Shown: one piece after another, positions 31,709 to 40,858 of the stretch
Numbering within the stretch: position 1 is the first letter of the stretch
How the letters are laid out: each line of letters opens with the position of its first letter
NCBI GenBank assembly: GCA_963575745.1
Contig: CAUYUJ010019281.1
Coordinates: 476,274 to 540,273 of the forward strand
DNA from: Prorocentrum cordatum
Taxonomy: Eukaryota; Sar; Dinophyceae; Prorocentrales; Prorocentraceae
DNA length: 64,000 bases
Reading direction: 5' to 3'
Position numbers and translations under genes: made by a program
Notes under the pieces: model-generated
Told to the model about the DNA's origin: nothing
The model's input: only the letters and a program-made list of their open reading frames with translations
Databases searched by the model: none

Positions 31709-31926
31709 GGCCTCCCAGATGGGGTCCGAACAGCTGTGGTCGGAGGATCGCTCCGCATCGCCGATGCATCGGCGATGCGGCTCGATGTGGAGCCCGATTT
31801 TCTCTACACCGAGGGTGCCGATGCATCGCCGACGTCGCCCATGCATCGCCGCTGCATCGCTGATGCATCGGCGATGCATTGGCGATGCGACGCGGTCCCC
31901 CGACCAAGTTACTCAGACCTTATCTA
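31709..31926 (+). mobile_element. Introner-family copy (GATGCATCGGCGATGC)
   Basis: It starts TAGGCCTCCCAGATGGGGTC like the copies at 44491 and 61361, and shares CGATGCGGCTCGATGTGGAG, CCCGATTTTCTC and runs of GATGCATCGCC. The right end is degenerate. It sits inside an intron of the transporter gene, not at an exon junction. Confidence 0.75.
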
Positions 31927-32525
31927 TGGTTTCGACTGGCGTGTTTCCCCTAGTTTTGGCCGTCGGGGCCGTCCTCGGGCCCGGTGCCATGCAAAGTGGA
32001 TCTGGGGCGAAGAGTTCCTCTTCGCGGCCGCGGACTGAGCAGAAATCGCAACGGCGGATGTCAGTGCACCTGACGCGGCTGGCCTGGGCGAGTGCTAGAT
32101 ACACGTGTGTGGCCAGATGTCTCTCCAGCGCCCAGCCCTGCCATGGCCAGGCACTTCTGGGCTTCCAGGAGTGCATCCAGCGCGCCGCCTCGTGATGCTC
32201 CGCACGTGAATCCCTGCCACGTGTGTGTCTAGCTCTGCAGTCGACACTGGTAGTACGGATGAGAGACTTGCCGTTTCGGTCGTCTTCGGTCCATCTTCAA
32301 CCATTTCCGATGGCCAGCCCAGTTCGAAAAACTCCGGCATGGGCGTTCAAGGCCATTGCATCCTAACCGCGCATCCTTACTACCAGCTTTGACTGTACCC
32401 GGAACCTGAGGCCGCCACACCGCTCACGAAGGCCTACATGTCCTGAGTACGCCGCCCTTTCTCTTTTCCCCCTCCGCGGCCCCTTGCAGCGTCTCCGCGC
32501 TGGCTTCGACCGCGGTGCGTGTATT

Positions 32526-32527
<2 letters not shown>
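31927..32527. other. Unassigned intronic sequence
   Basis: No supportable exon. Short frames only. Confidence 0.3.
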
Positions 32528-32570
<43 letters not shown>

Positions 32571-32612
32571 AAGTGTGTGTGTGTGTGTGTTGTGTGCGTG
32601 TGTGTTCTCCAG
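32528..32612. repeat. (TA)n(TG)n microsatellite
   Basis: TATATA about 40 bp, then GTGTGT about 25 bp. Confidence 0.95.
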
Positions 32613-32654
32613 CGCTGCGACTAAATCAGTTTGAGCTTCCTGGCGCATAGGCAT

Positions 32655-32960
32655 AGTACCGTACGGATCTCTTGGGTCGACGCCGGACTCCCCTTCCTTC
32701 AGAGGAGGGAGCGGTACCCATACCCCTACGTCTCCCTCTTGTCGCCTTTTCGGACCTCTTGGGGGGCCCTCGTCGCCACCGCTGGATTCGTGACGAAATC
32801 CTGGTCAGAGCGCACCCCAGGAGAGGTCCCAGGAGTAGCTGTGGGGGTGCCTCTTGGCTTCCCGAGGAGCTGCTCGGAGAGCCGTGCGGATCTCTCGGGT
32901 CGACGCCGGGCGCCGTTGCTCCTCGGAGGCCGCCCCACCTCTCCTTTCACTCGCGCTTGC
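32655..32960. repeat. Partial copies of two inverted-repeat families
   Basis: CGGATCTCTTGGGTCGACGC at 32661 and again (CGGATCTCTCGGGTCGACGC) at 32887, relatives of the TTTCTTGGATCG family. Between them is a stretch (CGGTACCCATACCCCTACG to CTGGTCAGAGCG) related to the foldbacks at 26754 and 40328. Confidence 0.6.
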
Positions 32961-33461
32961 CTGGGTTCGGGGGTGGACAGAACCCCCAACAGTGACACGT
33001 CGATTAGTGAATTGTCCGTTTTCGGTTCTCGAGAGGGCGCCGTGGCCGTTATTTTCCAGGCTTGCGCCCGCCAGGTTTGGGCCTCAGGTCGTTTTCACTA
33101 AACCCCGTTTTACTAAAGGGGGGTCTGTCCATCTCCGATGGGTGTACAATTCGCCTGTGCGCGTCCCAGTTCCTGCTGCGAGCGCCCCGTGCCCTGCGGC
33201 GCCGCCGACCAGCACGTTGCTCGGATCCCGAAGTTCGGCCCCAGGGCCAGGATGCGACTCGAGGGAGGTTGAATTCAGAATCGGCGCTCGCAGAGTCCCA
33301 GCGGATTCCATTTCATCCTGCTGAAGCCAGAACAGTTTGTCTTACTCCTGGGCTTCATGCGGCCTACCCCGTGCTTGCGATGGCCTCCCAGACGGGGCCG
33401 CCTACAACACGTTCTCCTGATCCCGAAGTTCCCCCACAGGGGAGGGGGTCGGGAGGGCCAG

Positions 33462-33676
33462 GGCACCCCTCACAAATGGGTCGGCGGGTTTTCTTTGCGG
33501 TCCTCACGGCAGAGACGTTCGCCTACGCCCTCACTCCTTGGGCCGTCCGCCTCGATGGGTACGGCATGGTCACCTACACCTGCTTCCGGCTCGTTGGCGG
33601 CGCGGGCTTCGCGATCCTCCTGTCGACGACCTCCGTGCTGCTCGTCCGCGTCTTCGGCGTCGCCAACGTCCCGCGC
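33462..33676 (+). CDS. Probable MFS transporter, exon 3
   Basis: Acceptor GGGAGGGCCAG at 33461. The two first bases complete the codon left open by exon 2. The frame reads HPSQMGRRVFFAVLTAETFA, then two hydrophobic segments (AYALTPWAV and LVGGAGFAILLSTTSVLLVRVFGV), matching helices 9-10 of an MFS protein. The exon is drawn to the GTGAGC donor at 33677; the frame is open to 33727 and a slightly later end (VSGLF) is possible. Confidence 0.6.
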
Positions 33677-33740
33677 GTGAGCGGCCTCTTCTCGAAGAAG
33701 GAAATGGCATCCGTGGCATCCGCGTGAATTGCCGGATGTC

Positions 33741-33850
33741 CGTGCGGATTTCTTGGATCGTCGCTAGACCCCCTTCTTTGGCGTGCTGAGCTCTTCAGGG
33801 GCAGCACCGGAGGTGCCGCCCGGGGGTACTAGTGCCGATCCAAGAGGTTC
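33741..33850. mobile_element. Inverted-repeat element, family TTTCTTGGATCG
   Basis: CGTGCGGATTTCTTGGATCG at the left, GCCGATCCAAGAGG at the right. As after exon 2, it lies within 70 bp of an exon end. Confidence 0.7.
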
Positions 33851-35263
33851 CTTCACTTGCTAACAGGGGGGGCAGTTTTTCAAGGGTCCGGAAATTGTAA
33901 ACTCAACCCTTCGGATTTTCTGTTTTTCGGGCCGCGTTTGCTTCAAATAAATGAATATTGTTTTATGTTCCCACTTCCTACGTGGGATTCTTGCTTTCTC
34001 TTCACACCCCCGCGCAGGACAGAGCACCTCACCATCTCTTCCTTTTCTCCTCTCACACTCACCATCATCATCACACCGCTATCATCATCCACATCATCAT
34101 TATCACCACTATTACCGCGCACCTACACACTCACACGCTCACGCATTCATCTTGAGGAAGTTCCGAGCGGGAGTCTCGCATGTGAGCGACTCGCGAGGAA
34201 GACTCGAGCGGGACCCCCCTCCCTATGGGGACCGCGTTTCATGTTACCAATTCGAGGCAGTCATCCTTAAACCTGTAACGTCGTCACTTTGGGGCTCCTG
34301 CAGCTACATGTTGAGGGCCCGCGTTTCATGTTCCGAAAGTTTATATCTATCGTTAATGTTGGGCTTCTGATGCTTGAATCTTGAGGACCTATCGAGCGGG
34401 AGCCTCGTTTGCGAGTGGATCGCGCGGAAGTCTCCAGCGGGAGCCACGACTGTATGGGGACCGCACTTAACGTTTCCGATTCAAGGCGGTCATCCTCAAA
34501 CTTGTAACCCTCGTTACGTTTGGGCTCCTGAGTCCTGGACCTTGCCGAAGTCTCGAGCGGGAGCCTCGCTTGTGAGTGAGACGCGAAGAAGTAGAGCGGG
34601 AGCCCTCTTCCTACGGGGCTCACGCGTCATGCTGGCAATCCGAGCCAGCATCTGGCGTTCGGAGAGTGCGCCTCTGCCGGCGGAGGCGGCGACGGCGCCA
34701 AGGAAAATCGGCACGCGCGCCCTTGCAGTAGGCATCGGGGGAGGAGGTGCGTGGGGGAGAGGGGGCAGCAGGACGACGAGGAAGCAGAGCAGGGGGCGGG
34801 AAGAGGGCCTCCGCCAGGGCGAACAGGAGAAGGGCGATGAGGATACAGGAAGAGGACTTCTGCTCCTCCTCCTCCTCCTCCTCCGCCGCCGAGATCCTCA
34901 TCCTGCTCCTCCTCCTGCTCCTCCTTCTCCTCCTCCTCCTGGCCTCTGGCGGCCGTTCGAGACGATCAGGGCCCCCCCAGAACGCTCGACGATGATGACA
35001 CCTTCCGCATTAGTTTCGGTGATCCCCATGCGGGGTCCCACCGTCGGAGTAATTCCTGTGTCATTCCTTTGGGTTTTTTTCGCCGGGGACCTTTTTGCTG
35101 TTTTTCAGGAGATAGGGTTTCCTCACCTCGCCCTTCGCTGACTCTGACTCCCAGACGTCTCACCTCCACTAGCGGGCGAGAGAGAGAGAGAGAGAGATCC
35201 GCGCGGAGTTCCGAAGTCAGTGTCTGTGCCTTTGTTTCTTCTTCGATCCTCCTTGCGCTGGAG
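33851..35263. other. Intronic sequence with short repeats
   Basis: A CATCATCAC-type tract (34055-34140), three imperfect copies of a TCGAGCGGGAGCCTCG-containing stretch (about 34165, 34390, 34550), and (TCC)n at 34865-34945. No supportable exon. Confidence 0.4.
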
Positions 35264-35359
35264 TGGGTCCCGGGCCTGGGCCCCTCCGTGGCCTTCCTGC
35301 TGCATGCGGAGGCGCTGGACTCCGGCAGCGGGCAGGCGGAGAGCTGGGACCTGTTCTTC
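35264..35359 (+). CDS. Probable MFS transporter, exon 4
   Basis: Acceptor-like CTTGCGCTGGAG. The frame WVPGLGPSVAFLLHAEALDS then GSGQAESWDLFFY suits helix 11 and the loop before helix 12. The following bases belong to a repeat family also found at 36388 and 37957, so the exon probably ends at about 35359, with a GA-type donor. Alternatively part of the frame is fortuitous. Confidence 0.45.
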
Positions 35360-35505
35360 TATCGACGACGCCTGCGGCGAATCACCGCCGCCCCCTGCCT
35401 GCTGGAAGCGCCTACGTGGCCGAGCGTTGCGACCACAGCTCGGCCAGGCCATCAGGCTGTCAGCGTTTCCCCAGCCGTTGTGGAAACACTTCGGGGCGCT
35501 CGTGG
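35360..35505. repeat. GACGCCTGCGGCGAATCACC element
   Basis: GCGAATCACCGCCGCCCCCTG, GGAAGCGCCTACGTGGCCGA, then TTCGGGG. Copies at 36388-36537 and 37957-38104 begin GGGGGCGGCGGATCGAAGAC, giving a short inverted repeat with CACCGCCGCCCCC. Confidence 0.7.
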
Positions 35506-35529
35506 GGGAGGAAGGAGAAAAGGAGGAGA

Positions 35530-35578
35530 GGGAGGAAAAAGGAGGAGGAGGAGGAGGAGGAGGAGGAGGAAGAGGAGG
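35530..35578. repeat. GGA microsatellite
   Basis: GGA units. Confidence 0.85.
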
Positions 35579-36387
35579 CCTCTTGTGAGCCTCTTGTGAG
35601 CCTCTTGGGGCACTCCTCGGGCTCCTGGGAGCTGCCTCGGGGCCTCCTGGAGGCCTCTTGGCGGACTCCTTGGGCCTCTTGTGGGCCGTTCGAAGCTCCT
35701 TGGGAGGCTCTTTGGCCGTCTAAGGGCGTTCCTGGCGCGTCTGACGCCGTCGGAAGCCATCTTAGGGGGCCTCTCTGGGCCGACTTGGGGCCCTCTTGGG
35801 GGCACTTCAGGGCCGTCTTGGAGGCCATCGTGGCCGTCATGGAGGCCTCTTGGGCCTTCTTGAGCCCTCTCTGGGCCGTCTTGGGGGCTTCTTGGGGCCA
35901 TCTTGAAAGCCTCTTGGGCAGCCAGGGGGCCGTCTTGGAGGCCTCTTGGGCGCTGTAGGGGCCATCTTGGGGGCCTCTTGGGCCGTCTTGGGCTGTTGGC
36001 TGACGAAACAGAAAAGGCCACCGTCTTTCAAACACCTCAGGAACATCACTTGAGCTTAGTCTGGCTTTCCTGGGGGGTCCTTCTGGAGGTCTCTTGCTCC
36101 GTCTGGGAGGCCTCTTGGGTCGTCTTGGGGTGTCTTGAGGCCACCTTAGACCGTCTCAGGTGCATCGTGGGCCGTCTCGGAGACATCTTGCGGCCATCTT
36201 TTGCGGCCATTCGCCGTCCTTGAGGCTTCTTGGTGGCCATCTGGGACCATCTGGGCCGTCTTGGAGGCGATTCGGGCAACAGGGACGTACTTTGGGAGTC
36301 CTTCTGGGTGGCCGGCGGGTTGGGCCGATACCGCATTGGGAACTTCCAAAACCGCGCGGTGCGCACTTTGGCAAGCCAAAGGGGGCG

Positions 36388-36537
36388 GCGGATCGAAGAC
36401 GCCTACTGCGAATCACCGCCGCCCCCTGCCTTTTTGGAAGCGCCTGCGTGGCCGAACGTTGAGGCCAGACCTGCCAAGCTATCGGACCATGTGTTCCCCG
36501 AATCGATTTGGAAAGCCTTCGGGGAACACGTAGGCAT
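36388..36537. repeat. GACGCCTACTGCGAATCACC element, copy 2
   Basis: Preceded by a GTGGCCGGCGGG...GGGCCGA stretch that also precedes copy 3. Confidence 0.7.
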
Positions 36538-37956
36538 CTTGAAGGTCATCTTGGCCGCCTGGAGGCTGTTTTGACCCTTTCGGGCCTTCTAGGAGGACGT
36601 CTTGGAAGTCTCCTGGGCCGTCTTGAAGGCCATCTTGAGCGTCTTGGAGGCCTCTTCGGCCGTCTTGGGGGCCTCTTGGGGCCGTCTTGGGCCGCTTGGG
36701 CGATCTTTGGGGGCCGTCTCGGGCCGTCGGAAGACAGAAAAAAAAGCGCAAGCCACAATCCTGCAAAAGCTCATGGGACATCAATGACTTGGGTTTTTTT
36801 CTGGCCTTCCTGGAGGCCCTCTTGGAGGCCTCTTGGGCCGCCGTGGGCCATCTTAGTGCCATCTTCGGCCGTCTTGGTGGGCCCCTGGCACGTCCGACGC
36901 CGTCGGAAGCCGTTTGGCGAGCCTTTTTGAGCCGACTTGGGGCCCTCTTGGAATTCTCCAGTGCCGTCTTGGAGGCCATCTTGGGCGTCTTAAAAGGCTC
37001 CTGGGCCGTCTTGGGGGCCTCTTGGGGCCGTCTTGGGGGCCTCTTGGGCCGTGCTGGGGCCATCTTGGAGGCCTCTTGGACGATCCTTGGGCGATCTTTA
37101 GTGGCTCTTGGGCCGTATCTGGCCGTCGGAAGGCCGAAACGAAAAAAACGTCAAAATCCTTCGAACCCCTAAGGGAAAATCAGTGTTGTTGTTTTTTTCT
37201 GGCCTTCCTGGAGGCCCTCTTGGAGGCCTCTTGGGCCGTCTTGGGCCAGCTTCGAGCCAACTTCGGCCATATCGGTGGGCTCCTGGCCCGTCTGACGCCG
37301 TTGGAAGCCGTTTGGGGGGGCCTTTCTGGGCCGACTTGGGGTCCTCTTGGAGTGCTCCAGGGCCGTCTTTGAGGCCATCTTGGGCGTCTTGGAGGCCTCT
37401 TGAGTCGTTTTTGTGCCCTCTTGGGGACGTCGTGGGGGCCTCTTGGTCAGTCCTGAGGCCATCTTGGAGGCCTCTTGGGCGCTGTGGGGGCGATCTTGGG
37501 GGCCTCTTGGGCCGTCTTGCGTCGTCGGAAAGCCGAGAAGAAGCGAATGCGAACATCCTTCAAAAACCTAAAACGAATCAATGATGTTAGCCTCTTCGGC
37601 CCCTCCTGGAGGACCTCTTGGAGGCCTCTTGGGCCGTCTTGGAGGCCTCTGTGAAGCCTCTTGTGCCGTCTTCGGCCGTCTTGGACTCTATTGAGCCGTA
37701 TGGGAGGCCGTCTTGGACCATCTTGGGCGGACTTGGAGGCTATCTTGGACCATCTTGGAGGCCATCTTGGGCCAACGTGGCCATCTTGGAGACCATCGTT
37801 GGCCATCTTAAGCAAAGCAAATGAGAATTCCGGGCCTTCCGGGTGGCCGGCGGGACGGGCCGAAGCCCCAGGAGGAGTTCGTTTGGAAAAAGAACCAAAA
37901 CCCAAACCGAAAGGGTCCATCACGCCGGGCACCCCTGTGGCAAGCCGACAGGGGGC

Positions 37957-38104
37957 GGCGGATCGAAGACGCCTACGGCGAATCACCGCCGCCCCCTGCC
38001 TTTTTGGAAACGCCGATGTGGCCGAAAGTTGGACTAGAGCTTGGCCAAGCTATCGGACCATGAGTTCCCCGAGTCGGTTTGGAAAGCTTTCGGGGAACAC
38101 ATGG
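37957..38104. repeat. GACGCCTACGGCGAATCACC element, copy 3
   Basis: The upstream stretch (37835-37956) contains AAAAAGAACCAAAACCCAAA, repeated at 38895. Confidence 0.7.
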
Positions 38105-39194
38105 GAGAGAATGATTATGAACAGGAAGAGGAAGAGGAAGAAATAGAGTAGGAGGATGAGGGTTGTTAGGAGTCTCTTGGGGCACCCTTGGGGTCTGTTG
38201 GGGGCTTCTTGGGGGCCTCTTCGAGGCCTCTTGGAGGCATCTTGGGGGCCTCCTTGGGCCTCTTGGGGGCCTTTGGGGGCTTCCTGGGGGTCTCTTTGGC
38301 CGTCTTAGGGCGTTCCTGGTCCGTCTGACGCCGTCTGGAGCCGTCTTGGGGGCCTCTCTGGGCCGTCTTGGGGCCCTCTTGGGGCGCTTCAGGGCCGTCT
38401 TGGAGGCCATGTTGGGCGTCTTGGAGGCCTCTTGGGCCGTCTTGGGGCGCTCTTGGGGCCGTCTTGGGGGGCCCTTGGGCCGTCATAGGGCCTTCTTGGA
38501 GGCCTCTTGGGCGATCTTGGGGGCCTCTTGGGCCGTCGGAAGGCCGAAAAGAAGAAAACGCAAAAAACCTTCAAAAACCTAAGGAAAACCAATGATTTTG
38601 GCCTCTTCGGGCTCTCCTGGAGAACGTCTTGGAGGCCTCTTGGGCCATCTTGGAGGCATCTTGGGGCCATCTTGGCCGTCTTGGAGGGCATCTTGGGCCG
38701 TCTTGGAGGCATCTTGGAGCCATCTTACCCGTCTTGGAGGCCATCTTGGCCGTCTGGGAGGCATCTTGGAGGCCATCTTGGGCCATCTTGGCCGTCTTGG
38801 AGGCCATCTTGGAGCCGTCTGGGGCAGGAAATTGGGGAATTGAGGTCCTGGAAGGGTGGCCGGCGGGACGGGCCGAAGCCCACTGGGGAGTTCTTTTAGA
38901 AAAAGAACCAAAACCAAAACCTGAAACATCCAGCACGCCGTGCACCCCTGCAAGCAGGGGGCGGCGGATCTGCTGGCCTTCGGCCCATCCCGCCACCGTG
39001 CCTGGGTTGTAGTTCAGAGGCCTCTCGGGGCTCTCTTGGCCTGTTTTGGGGCGCCCGTGGTTCAATAACAGTCATGACGGAAGCGCCAGGGATAATTATA
39101 AGCGGGAGGCACGCCGGATCCCTGGAGCATTTGAGGATGTGGGGTCCGGGCCTTGCATGCTGAATCCTGAGGAATTGTCAAGAGCAGGAAGCGC

Positions 39195-39297
39195 ACCACC
39201 ACCACCACCACCACCACCACCACCACCACCACCACCACCACCACCACCACCACCACCACCACCACCACCACCACCACCACCACCACCACCACCACCA
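39195..39297. repeat. (CCA)n microsatellite
   Basis: About 34 pure units. Confidence 0.97.
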
Positions 39298-39375
39298 CCT
39301 GGGGGGGGTTCAGGATGAGTTGGTGTGCGGGCTGCGGGTGTGCACGATGTCTCGCGATGGCGCCCAAAACGATAC

Positions 39376-39590
39376 CACCACCACCACCACCACCACCACC
39401 ACCACCACCACCACCACCACCACCACCACCACCACCACCACCACCACCACCACCACCACCACCACCACCACCACCACCACCACCACCCCTGACCACCCTC
39501 TGCCTCCATCCTCCAGGTGGTGGTGGTGGTGGTGGTCGTGGTGGTGGTGGTGGTGGTGGTGGTGGTGGTGGTGGTGGTGGTGGTGGTGGT
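39376..39590. repeat. Opposed (CCA)n and (GGT)n microsatellites
   Basis: About 110 bp of CCA, a 32-bp spacer, then about 72 bp of GGT. The two could pair into one long hairpin. Confidence 0.95.
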
Positions 39591-39749
39591 GATGGTCGGA
39601 CGGGGGTAGGACGAGGATAAATCCGTTCCAGGGCGTTCGGGAACGCTCTGGGAAGGCCGCGGCGCCCGAGATATCCTCCAGAGCCGCCGGATCTCAGAGA
39701 CTCCCGACTTCTCCTCCCCCGAGTTAGTCCTCGTCCCGGCTTCGTCTTG

Positions 39750-39978
39750 GGTGGTGGTGGTGCGTTCCCTCCTCCGCGAACCCGTGCTTCGCGGCACGGT
39801 GGCGGGTCTCTGCTCCGCGTGCGCGGCCGCGGCGTCGCTGGGCGTGCTGGCCCTCTATGCGGCGGAGGCCCGCCGTGCTGGAGCCGCGGAGCGCCAAGGG
39901 GGGCGCGCCCAGGGCAGCCCGCCCGGGGTGCCGGGAGTCGGAGAAGGAGAGGTACAGTCGTGCCGAGACGTGCGATGA
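39750..39978 (+). CDS. Candidate last exon of the MFS transporter
   Basis: The frame VVVVRSLLREPVLRGTVAGL then CSACAAAASLGVLALYAAEARRAG has one hydrophobic helix followed by a basic, Gly-rich tail, and high third-position GC. It could be helix 12 and the cytosolic tail. Without splicing it ends at TGA 39976; a GTACAG donor at 39953 is an alternative. Linkage to exons 1-4 across the 4-kb repeat is inference. Confidence 0.38.
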
Positions 39979-40165
39979 TGGGCCCGTTTTCCACCATCGC
40001 CTGCCATACGTAAGGAGGAGGAGGAGGAGGAGGAGGAGGAGGAGGAGGAGGAGGAGGAGGAGGAGGGGGAGGAGGAGGGGGAGGAGGAGGGGGAGGAGGG
40101 CCTCCTCATCCTCCATTCTCACCCGTCCTACCGATGGTAGCGGTCGTGGAAAATTTGCCCATCAT
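39975..40165. mobile_element. Foldback element with a GGA core
   Basis: TGATGGGCCCGTTTTCCACC at the left, GGAAAATTTGCCCATCA at the right, and an 85-bp GGA tract between. Same family as 31561-31700. Confidence 0.8.
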
Positions 40166-40327
40166 GAGATCGAGTTCGGTTCGGGGAGGGTGCCCTCGTG
40201 TTCTTTGTGTTTGTTGGATGCTCTTGTGCCTCCTGGGGAGGGTGACCTTGGTTGCTCTGTGTGTGCTGGCCGACGGAGGGTCTAATGTCATTTATGGATG
40301 TTTTCTTTCTGTCCTCGGTCCGACTGT

Positions 40328-40456
40328 ACCAATACCGCTACCCTTCCCTCGTTTTCGCCTTTTCGGGCCTCCTGGGAGGCTCTCGTCGCCACTGCTGGAT
40401 TCGCCTCGACGTCTTGGTCAGAACCCTCCGCGATAGTTCCGGGTAGCAGCGGTAAT
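40328..40456. mobile_element. Foldback element, ACCAATACCGCTACC family
   Basis: ACCAATACCGCTACCC at the left and GGGTAGCAGCGGTAATGG at the right. The middle (CTGGATTCGCCTCGACGTC) is shared with 26754-26857 and 32711-32825. Confidence 0.75.
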
Positions 40457-40785
40457 GGAGGATGACGATTAATAAATGACCGGGGGTCGTGTTCACGCGG
40501 CGGCGCCCGGGATGACGATTAGAAAAAACCGGCAGCGGGCTGGAAAACTATTTCTTTTCATCGTTCTCCTCCAGTCAGAAAATTGTGCAGAAATAGCAGG
40601 GAACTTTTTTTTTAACCGTTCCCCCTCCCCCATTTTTTTAATCGTCATCCCGCATTATGGGTACCCTTTCGTACCCCCAGAGGCGCCGTGAGAGCGGCCG
40701 GCCGCGCCCGCGACCGGCTGCCACAGGCGCCGCCCTCGCCGAATCGGGAGATGCTGGAAGTGCCCCTGTCCGAGGCCCGAAAACC
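40457..40785. other. Unassigned
   Basis: No supportable feature. Confidence 0.3.
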
Positions 40786-40858
40786 ATCACTTCACTGATT
40801 TTGGGCCCCAGGGCCCACTGAGGCCCCAGGGGCCCCAGATTAGTGAAGAGATGTTTTT
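40786..40858. repeat. Small foldback
   Basis: ATCACTTCACTGATTTTGGG against CCCCAGATTAGTGAAGAGAT, with a GGGGCC-rich middle. Confidence 0.65.

Larger units (their letters stand above)
35580..38835. repeat. Higher-order CTTGGAGGCC array, 3.2 kb
   Basis: Blocks of CTTGGGCCGTCTTGGAGGCC units alternate with a spacer (GTCGGAAGGCCGAAAAGAAA, then CCTTCAAAAACCTAAGG) at about 35995, 36725, 37125, 37525 and 38530. The 400-bp spacing of three of these shows a higher-order unit. Elements of the GGGGGCGGCGGATC family are inserted. All long frames here are artefacts. Confidence 0.88.

Noticed and set aside
39062-39997. Minus-strand frame of 311 codons rich in Gly, Pro and Val
   Set aside because: Product of the CCA/GGT microsatellites.
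40187-40310. Hydrophobic frame (VLCVCWMLLCLLGRVTLVAL) as another transporter helix
   Set aside because: Third positions are T/G-rich unlike the real exons, and it lies between two foldback elements.
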